A DNA stretch of 64,000 bases from the NCBI RefSeq assembly GCF_028622115.1, contig NZ_CP097263.1:7688001-7752000 (forward strand), read 5' to 3'. This document shows positions 35,193 to 44,077 of the stretch, piece by piece. The position numbers and the translations under genes were made by a program. This stretch comes from Kutzneria chonburiensis. GTDB taxonomy: Bacteria; Actinomycetota; Actinomycetes; Mycobacteriales; Pseudonocardiaceae. How positions within the stretch are numbered: the first letter of the stretch is position 1; each line of letters begins with the position of its first letter. The notes beneath the pieces were generated by a model. That model ran no database searches. It saw nothing but the letters and a program-made list of their open reading frames with translations, and had not been told where the DNA came from.

Positions 35193-36385
35193 CGGTGTGG
35201 GCCGACGTCGTCGGCCAGGAGCACGCGGTCGAGGTGCTCAGCACCGCCGCCGAGGCCGCGGCCGACCTGGTCGCCGGCCGCCCGACCACGCCCGGCGCGA
35301 TGACCCACGCCTGGCTGTTCACCGGCCCGCCGGGTTCCGGCCGGTCCACGGCGGCCCGTGCCTTCGCCGCCGCGTTGCAGTGCGAGGCCCCGGGTGGCCC
35401 GCGCGGCTGCGGCGAGTGTCAGGCCTGTCGCACGACCATGCACGGCACGCACGCCGACGTGCGGCTGGTGGTGCCGGAGGGGCTGTCCATCTCGGTGGCC
35501 GAGATGCGGGCCCTGGTCCAGGTCTCGGCCAAGCGGCCGACCACCGGGCGCTGGCAGGTCGTGATCATCGAGGACGCCGACCGGTTGACCGAGGGCGCGG
35601 CCAACGCGCTGCTCAAGGCGGTGGAGGAGCCGCCGGACCGGACCGTGTTCCTGCTCTGCGCCCCGTCCGACCACCCGGACGACATCTCCGTGACGATCCG
35701 GTCGCGCTGCCGGGCCATCGGGCTGCGCACGCCGGCCACCGCGGCCATCGCCGAGGTGCTGGAGCACCGTGACGGCATCGAGCCGGCGACCGCGCAGTGG
35801 GCGGCCTCGGTCTGCGGCGGCCACATCGGCCGGGCGCGCCGGCTGGCCACGGATCCGGAGGCCCGGCAGCGGCGCGAGTCGGTGCTGGCGATTCCGTTGG
35901 GGCTGCGGCGTTTCGGCGACATCTTCAGCAGCGCCGACGCGCTCGTGAAGGCGGCCGAGGCCGATGCCGTCGCCGCGAACGAGGACCGCAACGCCGCCGA
36001 GACCGAGGCGTTGAAGACCGCGATGGGCGCCGGCGGCACCGGCAAGGGCACCGCGTCGGCCACCCGCGGCGCCGCGGGTGCGTTGAAGGAGCTGGAGAAG
36101 CGGCAGAAGTCGCGGGCCACGCGGACCCAGCGCGACTCGCTGGACCTGGCCCTGGTCGACCTGATGGGCTTCTACCGGGACGTGCTGGTCACGCGGTCGC
36201 GGGCGGACGTGCCGCTGATGCATCCCGACCGGGCCAACGACATCACCAACGCCGCCTCGATGTGGACGTCGGAGTCCACGCTGCGGCGGCTGGAGGCGGT
36301 GCTGGCCTGTCGGGATGCGTTGCAGCAGAACGTGAAGCCGCGCTTCGCCATCGAAGCCATGATCACGTCGATGCACCGCGGATAG
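35189..36385 (+). CDS. holB: DNA polymerase III subunit delta prime
   Basis: Clamp-loader subunit of 398 residues. It starts VWADVVGQEHAVEVL, then has a P-loop-like GPPGSGRST, a zinc-binding Cys cluster (CEAPGGPRGCGECQAC), VVIIEDADRLTEGAANALLKAVEEPP and an SRC motif (IRSRCRAI). ATG 35189 overlaps the MFS stop; the longer frame upstream shadows the transporter. Equivalent to Rv3644c. Its 3' end overlaps the convergent methyltransferase gene by 23 bases. Confidence 0.95.
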   Translation: MTVWADVVGQEHAVEVLSTAAEAAADLVAGRPTTPGAMTHAWLFTGPPGSGRSTAARAFAAALQCEAPGGPRGCGECQACRTTMHGTHADVRLVVPEGLSISVAEMRALVQVSAKRPTTGRWQVVIIEDADRLTEGAANALLKAVEEPPDRTVFLLCAPSDHPDDISVTIRSRCRAIGLRTPATAAIAEVLEHRDGIEPATAQWAASVCGGHIGRARRLATDPEARQRRESVLAIPLGLRRFGDIFSSADALVKAAEADAVAANEDRNAAETEALKTAMGAGGTGKGTASATRGAAGALKELEKRQKSRATRTQRDSLDLALVDLMGFYRDVLVTRSRADVPLMHPDRANDITNAASMWTSESTLRRLEAVLACRDALQQNVKPRFAIEAMITSMHRG

Positions 36386-37148
36386 CGGTCACGAAGCCGC
36401 TGCTGGTCTCCTTGCGGATCGGTCGGCCGTAGGCCGCGGCGACCGGACCGAGGTCATGTTCCGTTGCGCGCCAACCGTGTTCGGCCAGCCATTGGCTCGC
36501 CGGCCGGTCGAGGCCGCCCTTCCACAGTGCCGAATACCGTTGCATGGACGGGGAATTCACTGCCTGATCCTGGTGGGCCCGGTCACCGCGCTCGAAGGCG
36601 ATCCGGCTTCCCGGCGCGGACAGTTCCGTGACGGTCGACAGCAGTTGGTCGGCGTCCGTCGGCGTCAGGTAGATCAGCAGGCCCTCGGCCAACCAGGCTG
36701 TCGGCAGTGTCGGATCGAAACCGCTGTCCGGCAAGGCTGTCGCCCAGTCGTCACGGAGGTCGGCCGGCACAACCGTTCGGGCGCAACGAGGTTCGGCGTC
36801 GCCCAGCACGGCGTCCTTGAACGCCAACACCTTCGGCAGATCGACCTCGTACAGGCCGGTGTCGGCCGGCCAGTCCAGCCGGTAGGCGCGGCTGTCCAGA
36901 CCGGCGGCCAGCAGCACGACCTGGCGACAGCCCGATTCGCGCAGGTAGTCGTCGTAGAAGCGGGTGCGGATGATCGCGTGGAACGCGAAGGCCAGCGAAA
37001 GCGGTGTTCGTTCGCCGCCCGGCACCTGGTCCGGCGCCGCCGCGCAGAACTTCGCCGCCCACGGGTCGTCGAACAGCCGATCTGCGCGTTCGCTCTCAGC
37101 CGCCCGCACCCGGGCCACGCCCAGCGCCGTCTTGCTCACCTCGTCCAT
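36363..37148 (-). CDS. SAM-dependent methyltransferase, LCMT/PF04072 type
   Basis: Methyltransferase of 261 residues related to the many mycobacterial putative SAM-dependent methyltransferases (leucine carboxyl methyltransferase fold). It shows RTRFYDDYL, VVLLAAGLDSRAYRL (SAM-binding loop), LYEVDLPKVLAFK and WLAEGLLIYLT. It is divergent from a MarR regulator with 54 bases between the starts, containing a strong inverted repeat, so it is a likely target of that regulator. The methylated substrate is unknown. Confidence 0.86.
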   Translation of the reverse strand: MDEVSKTALGVARVRAAESERADRLFDDPWAAKFCAAAPDQVPGGERTPLSLAFAFHAIIRTRFYDDYLRESGCRQVVLLAAGLDSRAYRLDWPADTGLYEVDLPKVLAFKDAVLGDAEPRCARTVVPADLRDDWATALPDSGFDPTLPTAWLAEGLLIYLTPTDADQLLSTVTELSAPGSRIAFERGDRAHQDQAVNSPSMQRYSALWKGGLDRPASQWLAEHGWRATEHDLGPVAAAYGRPIRKETSSGFVTAIRGAST

Positions 37149-37154
37149 GCCGGC

Positions 37155-37194
37155 AGATTACATCGGTACCGATGAATCGCCAACGATGTAATCT
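37155..37194. promoter_or_regulatory. MarR-type operator between methyltransferase and marR-family genes
   Basis: AGATTACATCG (37155-37165) is inverted as CGATGTAATCT (37184-37194). CATCGGTACCGATG (37161-37174) is a second palindrome sharing the left arm. The marR-family ATG (37203) is only eight bases beyond the right arm, so a leaderless or very short leader mRNA is likely. Confidence 0.7.
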
Positions 37195-37202
37195 GTCGAG
37201 CC

Positions 37203-37613
37203 ATGGACGGCGTTCGGCTGCACCGCCTGGGCAAGCACCTCATCGACCTGGCCCGCCAGGTCACCACCGACGCCGGCGACACCGCGCTCACGCCCGGCGA
37301 GGTCGCCGTGATCGAGGACGTGTTCAAGCACCCGGGCAGCGTCGTCACCGAGATCCAGGCCCGTACCGGTTTCGCCCAGAGCCACGTGTCGGCATCGGTG
37401 TCACGGCTACGGGAACAGGGCCTGATCGTCGCCGCGCCCGACCCTGCCGACCGCCGCCGCACCCGGCTCAGCGTCACCGACATCGCCCACCGGGCGATCA
37501 TGCGGCGGGCCGGGCGGCCGGCCGACGAGACGATCGCCCAGGTGGTGGGTGAGGAGAAAGCGGAGAGGGTGCTGAAGTTGCTGGGGGAGCTGGCGGACCT
37601 ACTGAAGATGTGA
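37203..37613 (+). CDS. MarR-family transcriptional regulator
   Basis: Winged-helix regulator of 136 residues. The HTH covers VVTEIQARTGFAQSHVSASVSRLREQGLI (about 50-80) and the wing DPADRRRTRLSVT. It is transcribed divergently from the methyltransferase, with the 11-bp inverted repeat between them. No ribosome site is visible upstream of the ATG. Ligand unknown. Confidence 0.87.
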   Translation: MDGVRLHRLGKHLIDLARQVTTDAGDTALTPGEVAVIEDVFKHPGSVVTEIQARTGFAQSHVSASVSRLREQGLIVAAPDPADRRRTRLSVTDIAHRAIMRRAGRPADETIAQVVGEEKAERVLKLLGELADLLKM

Positions 37614-37653
37614 ACGGACCATTCCCAAACTCCGAGTTGAGGAATGGTCCGTT
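37613..37653. terminator. Bidirectional terminator between marR-family and glycosylase-like genes
   Basis: AACGGACCATTCC (37613-37625) pairs with GGAATGGTCCGTT (37641-37653). An inner stem AACTC-c-GAGTT caps it. It starts on the last base of the regulator stop codon and ends 14 bases from the convergent stop. Confidence 0.8.
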
Positions 37654-37667
37654 CCGAACGCCTGGGG

Positions 37668-38753
37668 CTACGGCAGCTCCAACTCCAGCCACTTGGCCAG
37701 ATCCCTGATCTCCTTGCGCACCGCCGCCGTCATCGCCTTGGTGAACGGCTCGTCCTCGTGCACGGCGTTGATCCGCAGCACCCCGGCCTTCCGGTCGGCG
37801 GCGGCGTCGACCTTGCCGATGAGCTCGTCCCCGTACAGGATCGGCAGCGCCCAATAGCCCCAGCGCCGCTTGGCCGCCGGCTTGTACATCTCGAGCTGGT
37901 AGTCGAACTGGAACAGCTCGTCCATCCGCTTGCGGTCGTAGACCAGCCGATCCAGCGGCGACAACAGCGCCGTCCGCCCGGCGAAGCGCTGCCCCAGCTG
38001 CTCGGGATCGACCCGCCACTGCCCCTTCACGCCCTCGACGACCGCCGGCTCGCCGACCTCGCCCACGTCGATCGGCTCGACCGGGCAGCCCGGCCCCTTG
38101 GCCCGGGCAATCCCCAACGACCTCAGCCGCCGCTCGTTGCGGATCCGCACGGCCTCGTCCAACGGCACGGCCGGCACATCGGGATAGATCCGCTCGGCCA
38201 GGTCCCACAGCCGGCCCTTGTCGGTGCCCGACACGGCGACGTCGCCGTTGAGCACCATGAACTCCAGCATCTGCGTGACGTTGCGGTTGTTGGTCCAGCC
38301 GCTGGACTTCCACGGCTGCACACAGGTGTCCTCGAACGCCCGTGCCGGCAGCGGACCCTCGACATCGAGCCGGCTGAGGATGTTCTGCCGGCAGATCTCG
38401 TTGGTGTGCAACCACTTGTGCTGCTGCTGACGGTAGCTGGGGCCCTCGCCCGGCCACGCGTCCATCTCGGCCCGGTACAGGGCGATGTCCTCGGCCGGGC
38501 GGATCATCAGCCGCAGGTCCACCAGCGACCGCTTGGCCAGCGCCTCGGCCAGCTCCGACGGCCGGTATGCGGAGCCGAGCCGGCTCCACGCCACCAGGTC
38601 GGCGCTGGGCGCGACCGCGTTGGTCGGGTCGTTCTGCAGCAGCGTCAGCCCGCGCACGACCTCGTGCAGGTCGGTCGGCCGGTCCCGGCCGAGCAGCTGG
38701 GCCCGCACGGCGATGCGCCGGGCGTCGGTCCGGGACAGCTGGTGCACGGCCAT
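37668..38753 (-). CDS. Winged-helix DNA-binding protein, AlkX/YcaQ-like DNA glycosylase family (HTH_42)
   Basis: Protein of 361 residues of the HTH_42 superfamily (PF06224), which includes the crosslink-unhooking glycosylases AlkZ and YcaQ (AlkX). The N-terminal helix bundle carries RGLTLLQNDPTNAVAPS; the QND corresponds to the QxD motif of the YcaQ subgroup rather than QxQ of AlkZ. It continues RRWGYWALPILYGDELIGKVDAAADRK, the conserved C-terminal segment. It could repair bulky or crosslinked adducts. ATG start at 38753; it stands alone between two terminators. Confidence 0.8.
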   Translation of the reverse strand: MAVHQLSRTDARRIAVRAQLLGRDRPTDLHEVVRGLTLLQNDPTNAVAPSADLVAWSRLGSAYRPSELAEALAKRSLVDLRLMIRPAEDIALYRAEMDAWPGEGPSYRQQQHKWLHTNEICRQNILSRLDVEGPLPARAFEDTCVQPWKSSGWTNNRNVTQMLEFMVLNGDVAVSGTDKGRLWDLAERIYPDVPAVPLDEAVRIRNERRLRSLGIARAKGPGCPVEPIDVGEVGEPAVVEGVKGQWRVDPEQLGQRFAGRTALLSPLDRLVYDRKRMDELFQFDYQLEMYKPAAKRRWGYWALPILYGDELIGKVDAAADRKAGVLRINAVHEDEPFTKAMTAAVRKEIRDLAKWLELELP

Positions 38754-38762
38754 CCGTTGAGG

Positions 38763-39497
38763 CTAATGCGTGTAGCCCAAGGCCCGCGAGACTTCGCGCG
38801 CGGCGTCGACCACGCGCGGTCCCAGTGCGATCAGCTCCGGCAGCGTGTGTTCCAACGCCAGCGTCGACACGCTCAGCCCGCCGACCACGGTCCCGTTGTG
38901 ATTGCGCACGGCCGCGCCGACGCAGCGCACCCCAGGCTCGTTCTCCTGCTCGTCCAAGGCGAATCCACAGCTCCGGACCCGGTCCAGCTGGGCCCGCAAC
39001 CGCTGCGGATCGGTGATCGTGCCGGGCGTGCGAGCCACCAGCTCCAGGCCGTTCATGTCCCTTGTGGACAAAACCGCTTTGCCGATGGCCGTGCAGTGCA
39101 ACAGCAACCGGCCGCCGATGCGGGAGGCCATCCGATACGGCTTGCCGCCCTCCACCTTGTCCACGTACACCAGCTCGTCGCCGAGCAGCATGGCGAAGTG
39201 CACGGCGCACCCGGTGCTGGCCTGCAACCGCTCCAGCACCGGGCGCGCCCGCTCGACGGAATCCACCGGCTGCAACACGTTCCCGGCCAGCACCAACACC
39301 TTGGGGCCGATGCGGTAGTCGCCGTCGGCGGTGGCCACCGCGAAACCGGTGTCCACCAGCGTGCGCAGCACCCGGTGCACGGTCGACTTCGGGAAGCCGG
39401 TGACCCGGGTCAGCTCGCTGATCCGGCCGTGCTGGGCCAATGCCGCCAGCACCGCGAGGGCCTTCTCGACCGCGCCCTCGGTCAACGCGACATCCAC
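38763..39497 (-). CDS. IclR-family transcriptional regulator (KdgR-like)
   Basis: Regulator of 244 residues. The N-terminal HTH (RISELTRVTGFPKSTVHRVLRTLVDTG) covers about 20-46, and the effector-binding IclR domain contains HCTAIGKAVLS and VGGLSVSTLALE. GTG 39497 overlaps the kduD stop by 16 bases, so it is the last gene of kduI-kduD-iclR. It is the probable repressor acting at the palindromes 41141-41165, with a 2-keto-3-deoxygluconate-type inducer; both are inferences from context. Confidence 0.88.
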   Translation of the reverse strand: MDVALTEGAVEKALAVLAALAQHGRISELTRVTGFPKSTVHRVLRTLVDTGFAVATADGDYRIGPKVLVLAGNVLQPVDSVERARPVLERLQASTGCAVHFAMLLGDELVYVDKVEGGKPYRMASRIGGRLLLHCTAIGKAVLSTRDMNGLELVARTPGTITDPQRLRAQLDRVRSCGFALDEQENEPGVRCVGAAVRNHNGTVVGGLSVSTLALEHTLPELIALGPRVVDAAREVSRALGYTH

Positions 39498-40228
39498 CCG
39501 CCGTCGACGACCAGCACGTGACCGGTGACGTAGTCCGAGGCCGGGGCGGCCAGGAACACCGCCGCGCCGACCAGGTCCTCCGGCGTGCCCCACCGGCCGG
39601 CCGGGATGCGGCCGCGGATCGCCGGCTCACGGTCCGGGTCGGCCCGCAGCGCCTCGGTGTTGTTGGTCGCGATGTAGCCGGGCGCGATGGCGTTGACCTG
39701 CACGCCGTACGGGGCCCACTCGTTGGCCAGCGCCTTGGTCAGGCCGGTCACCGCGTGCTTGCTGGTGGTGTAGCCGCTGACGTTGATGCCGCCCTGGAAG
39801 CTCAGCAGCGACGCGACCGTGATGATCTTGCCGGAGCCGCGGGCGGTCATCTGCCGGCCGACGGCCTGGCTCAGCGCGAACACCGAGTCCAGGTTCACCG
39901 CCTGCATCCGCCGCCAGTCCGCCAGCGACACGTCGGTCGCCGGCTGCCGGTGGATGATGCCGGCGTTGTTGACCAGCACGTCCACCTCGCGCCGGGCCAG
40001 CAGCCCGGCCAGCGCCGGCTCGACCGCGTCGGGATCGGCGAGGTCGACGATCAACGTCTCGACACTGGCGCCTGCCGCCTGCGCCTCGGCCGTGACCTCG
40101 GCGAAGTCCGGGCTGTGCCCGAGCACCACGAGATCGGCCCCGGCCTGGGCGAGGCCGACCGCGATCGCCTTGCCGATGCCGGTGCGGGCCCCGGTGACCA
40201 GGGCGGTCTTGCCCTTGAGCGAGAACAT
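39482..40228 (-). CDS. kduD: 2-dehydro-3-deoxy-D-gluconate 5-dehydrogenase (SDR)
   Basis: Short-chain dehydrogenase of 248 residues. It shows the Rossmann motif TGARTGIGKAIA, NNAG, the catalytic Ser/Tyr/Lys (SLLSFQGG, YTTSK), and VNAIAPGYIATNNTEALRAD, typical of KduD. It should reduce 2,5-diketo-3-deoxygluconate to 2-keto-3-deoxygluconate with NADH. ATG 40228 overlaps the kduI stop (ATGA). The pairing with KduI supports the call. Confidence 0.92.
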   Translation of the reverse strand: MFSLKGKTALVTGARTGIGKAIAVGLAQAGADLVVLGHSPDFAEVTAEAQAAGASVETLIVDLADPDAVEPALAGLLARREVDVLVNNAGIIHRQPATDVSLADWRRMQAVNLDSVFALSQAVGRQMTARGSGKIITVASLLSFQGGINVSGYTTSKHAVTGLTKALANEWAPYGVQVNAIAPGYIATNNTEALRADPDREPAIRGRIPAGRWGTPEDLVGAAVFLAAPASDYVTGHVLVVDGGWMSR

Positions 40229-41055
40229 CAGCGCAGCTCCGTCACGGCGACCTGGTCCATGTCGGTGAACGCCTGGTTCTCGCCGGCCATGGCCCACACG
40301 AAGGCGTACGAGTGCGTGCCGGCGCCGCTGTGGATGGACCAGCTCGGCGACACCACGGCCTGCTCGTTGGCCACGATGAGGTTGCGGGTCTCCTGCGGCT
40401 CACCGCACAGGTGCACGATGCGGTCGTTCTCCGGCAGGTCGAAGTACAGGTAGCACTCGGTGCGGCGGTCGTGGGTGTGCGGCGGCATGGTGTTCCAGAC
40501 GCTGCCGTCGGCCAGTTTGGTCACGCCGACCACGATCTGGCTGGAGCGGATGCCGTCCGCGTGGATGTACTTGCGCAGCTCGCGCACGTTGGCCGTGGAC
40601 TGCTCGCCGAGGTTGGCGACATCCACCTCGTCGAAGCGGGCCACCGCGGTCGGGTAGCTGGCGTGCGAGGTGGCCGAGAACAGGTAGAAGTGCGTCTCCG
40701 AGTCGCCGGCGTGGAACTGCACGTCCACCGCGCCACGGCCGATGTACAGGCAGTCGCGGTGGCCGAGTTCGTGCTTGTCGCCGTCGACCACGACGTGGCC
40801 GGACCCGCTGACCACGACCACGGCCATCTCGCGGCGCTCCAGGAACGACGTCGAGCGCAGCTGGTCAGGATTGGGCAGCGACAGCGGCTGGCCGGGCACC
40901 GGCGCCGCGCCGCCGAGCACGACCCGGTCCGCGTGGGTGAGGACCGTGCGCACCTCTCCGGTCCGGAACAGGTCCTCCACCAGGTAGTTCTCCCGCAGCT
41001 GGGCGGTGTCGAAACCGCGCAGCTGGGCGGGGTTGGTGTGGTGCCTGACCTCCAT
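40228..41055 (-). CDS. kduI: 5-keto-4-deoxyuronate isomerase
   Basis: Cupin isomerase of 275 residues that converts 5-keto-4-deoxyuronate to 2,5-diketo-3-deoxygluconate. Zinc ligands are visible in MPPHTHDRRTECYLYF and SWSIHSGAGTHSYAF. The opening MEVRHHTNPAQLRGFDTAQLRENYLVEDLF is typical. ATG 41055 is preceded by AGGAG; a longer frame is unsupported. First gene of the minus-strand operon, with a shared divergent control region. Confidence 0.94.
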   Translation of the reverse strand: MEVRHHTNPAQLRGFDTAQLRENYLVEDLFRTGEVRTVLTHADRVVLGGAAPVPGQPLSLPNPDQLRSTSFLERREMAVVVVSGSGHVVVDGDKHELGHRDCLYIGRGAVDVQFHAGDSETHFYLFSATSHASYPTAVARFDEVDVANLGEQSTANVRELRKYIHADGIRSSQIVVGVTKLADGSVWNTMPPHTHDRRTECYLYFDLPENDRIVHLCGEPQETRNLIVANEQAVVSPSWSIHSGAGTHSYAFVWAMAGENQAFTDMDQVAVTELR

Positions 41056-41140
41056 GTGGTGCTCCTGCTGGGCTAGCGGGGGCAGCGGCGGTTGACCCCT
41101 GGCGGATGTTGCAAGCAGATGACACGATGTCGCCACTTAT

Positions 41141-41165
41141 GGAACTACGTTCCGTCCTACGGAAC
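41141..41165. promoter_or_regulatory. IclR-type double palindrome between kduI and the permease
   Basis: GGAAC-tac-GTTCC (41141-41153) overlaps GTTCCGT-cct-ACGGAAC (41149-41165), giving three half-sites of the GTTCC/GGAAC type usual for IclR-family operators. It lies between the divergent kduI (start 41055) and permease (start 41245), so one regulator could control both arms. Confidence 0.72.
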
Positions 41166-41244
41166 AAGTGCCCCCGTGGCCACCGCCGCCGGTTACGGGG
41201 TCCGGTTTCCAGTCGGGCTCCAACCTGGAAAAAGGCGGTGAGAA

Positions 41245-42873
41245 GTGTTCAGACAGACCCTCGACCCGGCCGGCTCGCTCACGCTGTCCGCGTTGTTGGC
41301 GCTGATCCCCTTGCTAGCGGTGCTGGTGCTGCTCGGCGGCCTGCGCTGGAAGGCGCACTGGGCCGGCATCGCGGCGCTGGCGATCTCCATCGTGATCGCC
41401 GTCGCCGGCTTCGGCATGCCGATCGGCCAGACGCTGGACGCCGGGCTCTTCGGCATGGCCAACAGCGTGCTGCTGGTCCTGTGGATCACGTTCAACGCGA
41501 TCTGGGTCTACAACCTGACCGTGCACAGCGGGCACTTCGAGGTGCTGCGCCGCGCGTTCAGCTCGGTCAGCGACGACTCGCGGGTGCAGGCCATCGTGAT
41601 CGCCTTCTCGTTCGGCGCACTGCTCGAGGCGCTGGCCGGCGGCGGCAGCCCGGTGGCCATCTGCTCGGTGATGCTGATCGCGCTCGGCGTGAACCCGCTC
41701 AAGGCGGCCGCGCTGACCCTGGTCGCCGACACCGCGCCGGTCGCGTTCGGCGGACTCGGCAACCCGATCACGGCCCTCGGGCCGATCAGCGGGCTGCCGG
41801 TCGACCAGTTCGGCGCGATGGCCGGGCGGCAGGTGTGCTTCCTGGCCGCGATCGTGCCGTTCGTGCTGCTGTACATCGCCGACGGCCGCAAGGGCGTCCG
41901 TGAGTGCTGGCCGGCCGCGCTGGTCGCCGGCGTGAGCTTCGGCCTCACCCAGTTCCTGGTGTCCAGCTACCTCTCGTACCAGCTGTGCGACATCCTGGCC
42001 GCGGTCGTCTCGGCCGGCGCCCTGTTGCTGCTGGTCCGGGTGTGGCAGCCGGCCACCGCGACCGTGTCCACCGGCCGGGGAGGCGGCGGTGGCGGCGGTG
42101 TCGCGACGGTGACCGGTGGTGGGGACGTCCGGGACAGCCGGGCCGACGTGATCAAGGCCTTCGCCCCGTACGCGATCATCGTGGTGGTCTTCTCACTGGC
42201 CCAGATAGCGCCGATCAAGAAGGCGCTCAACGCCATCGTGTGGAAGTTCAGTTGGCCAGGACTGTCCATCCAGAACGCCGCCGGCAAGAAGGTGGACACC
42301 AGCTACACGTTGAACTTCTTCGGCGCCACCGGCACTCTGCTGCTCGTCTCCGGCCTGCTGTCGCTGATCGTGCTCAAGGTCGGCATCGGCACCGCCGTGA
42401 AGATCTACGGGAGGACCGTGAAGCAGTTCGGCTGGGCCATTCTGGCCATTCTGGCCGTGTTCGCCCTGTCCTACGTGATGAACCTGTCCGGCCAGATCGG
42501 CACGCTCGGCTCGTGGCTGGCCGGCACCGGCGCGTTCTTCGCGTTCCTCTCGCCCGTCGTCGGCTGGTTCGGCGTCACCATCACCGGCACCGACGTCGGC
42601 TCCAACACCCTGCTCGGCGGCTCCCAGTTCGCCGCCGCGCACCAGTTGGGCGCATCGCCGATCCTGTTCGGCGCGGCCAACAGCTCCGGCGGCGTGATGG
42701 CCAAGATGATCTCGCCGCAGAACCTCGCCATCGGCACCGCGGCCGTCGGTCTGGTCGGCAAGGAAGGTGAGCTGTTCCGCCGCGTGTTCGGCTGGAGCAT
42801 CGGCCTGCTGCTCGTCCTGTGCGTGCTCGTGTACCTGCAATCCACCCCTGTGCTCGGATGGATGGTGCCCTGA
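41245..42873 (+). CDS. L-lactate permease family (LctP) transporter
   Basis: Integral membrane protein of 542 residues with about thirteen helices. Family features are SFGALLEALAGGGSPVAI, ADTAPVAFGGLGNPI and TGTDVGSNTLLGGSQFAAA. The family imports lactate or glycolate, but its place between kduID and the GH88 gene, behind a shared operator, suggests uptake of a uronate product. GTG 41245 follows AAGGCGGTGAG. The stop and the GH88 start share TGATGA. Confidence 0.85.
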   Translation: MFRQTLDPAGSLTLSALLALIPLLAVLVLLGGLRWKAHWAGIAALAISIVIAVAGFGMPIGQTLDAGLFGMANSVLLVLWITFNAIWVYNLTVHSGHFEVLRRAFSSVSDDSRVQAIVIAFSFGALLEALAGGGSPVAICSVMLIALGVNPLKAAALTLVADTAPVAFGGLGNPITALGPISGLPVDQFGAMAGRQVCFLAAIVPFVLLYIADGRKGVRECWPAALVAGVSFGLTQFLVSSYLSYQLCDILAAVVSAGALLLLVRVWQPATATVSTGRGGGGGGGVATVTGGGDVRDSRADVIKAFAPYAIIVVVFSLAQIAPIKKALNAIVWKFSWPGLSIQNAAGKKVDTSYTLNFFGATGTLLLVSGLLSLIVLKVGIGTAVKIYGRTVKQFGWAILAILAVFALSYVMNLSGQIGTLGSWLAGTGAFFAFLSPVVGWFGVTITGTDVGSNTLLGGSQFAAAHQLGASPILFGAANSSGGVMAKMISPQNLAIGTAAVGLVGKEGELFRRVFGWSIGLLLVLCVLVYLQSTPVLGWMVP

Positions 42874-44076
42874 TGACCATGTCACGTCGGACCCTGATCG
42901 CCGGCGCCGCTGTCGCCGCTGGAGGAGCTTTGGTCGCCAACCCCACCGCGTCCGCCGCCGACGCCTCGTACGGCGGCAACCTGCGTTCCACAATGGACTA
43001 CGCGATCGCCAAGCTGCGTGCGGTCGCGCCAACCGTGACGGCCTTCCCGACCGGCACCAAGTTCGAGAAGTACACCACCGCCGCGGACGGCAGCTGGGTC
43101 GGCGGCTTCTGGCCGGGGCAGCTGTGGATGGCCTACCTGTACTCGGGCGACGAGTTCTTCCGGCAGCAGGCCGAGTCCTGGGCGCTGAAGCTGGCCCCGA
43201 GAGAGACCAAGAACACCGACCACGACCTGGGCTTCCTTTTTGCCGTCGTGGGTAACCGCTTTCCGGCTGACCGGCGACACCTCGTGGCGTGACGGCGCAC
43301 TGGTCGCGGCCGGCGAACTGATCAAGCGGTTCAACGAGAAGGGCCAGTTCATCCGGGCCTGGGGCGCGCTGGGCACGCCCGACAACGCCGGCCGCATCAT
43401 CATCGACACGATGATGAACCTGGACCTGCTGTGCTGGGCCACCAAGGTCACCGGCGACAGCAAGTACCAGGACATCGCCGTCGCGCACGCGTTGACCGCG
43501 CAGAAGTACCAGGTGCGGCCGGACAACACCACCTGCCACGTGTTCGACTTCAACCCCGACACCGGCGCGGCCATCGGGCAGAACACCGTGCAGGGCTACA
43601 GCGCCACGTCCTGCTGGTCCCGCGGGCAGTCGTGGGCCGTGCACGGCTTCGCGCGGATGTACCTGCGCACCGGGAACAAGTCGTTCCTCGACACGTCGCG
43701 TCGGCTCGCCGACTGGACCATCCAGCACATCACCGACGACTACGTGCCGGTGTGGGACTACCGGTCTCCGTTGGCGCCCAACGACATCAAGGACTCGTCG
43801 GCCGCCGCCGTCAACGCGGCCGGCATGCTCGACCTGGCCAGGCTGACCGGCAACCCGCGCTACGAGGCCGCCGCGCTGCGGTTCCTCGACGCGCTCGGCC
43901 GGTCGTGCCTGACCACCAAGTCGGCGCGGGCCGACGCCGTGCTGGCGCGCGGCACCCGTAACCGGCCGGCCGAGGACGGCATCGAGATCGGGCTGCCCTA
44001 CGCCGACTACTACCTGATGGAGGCCATCCTGCGGGTGCTGCGGCCCGACCGGGCCAAGCTCGCGCTCGACCTCTGA
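42873..44076 (+). pseudogene. Unsaturated glucuronyl hydrolase, GH88, frameshifted
   Basis: About 400 residues when repaired. It starts with a Tat-like signal (MTMSRRTLIAGAAVAAGG), so it should be exported. GH88 features are GSWVGGFWPGQLWMAYL, HDLGFLF (catalytic Asp), IIIDTMMNLDLLCWA (second Asp) and SCWSRGQSWAVHGFA. The frame breaks after HDLGFLF at the T-run 43237-43241 and resumes at PSWVTAFRLTGD; the repair needs two added bases or one removed. The enzyme family releases unsaturated uronates that become the KduI substrate. The downstream part is intact, so the break is recent or a base-call error. Confidence 0.83.
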
Positions 44077-44077
44077 G

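Noticed and set aside
39063-39071. A further DnaA box (TGTGGACAA)
   Set aside because: It is a single box inside the IclR coding sequence, and about one chance match is expected in this window.
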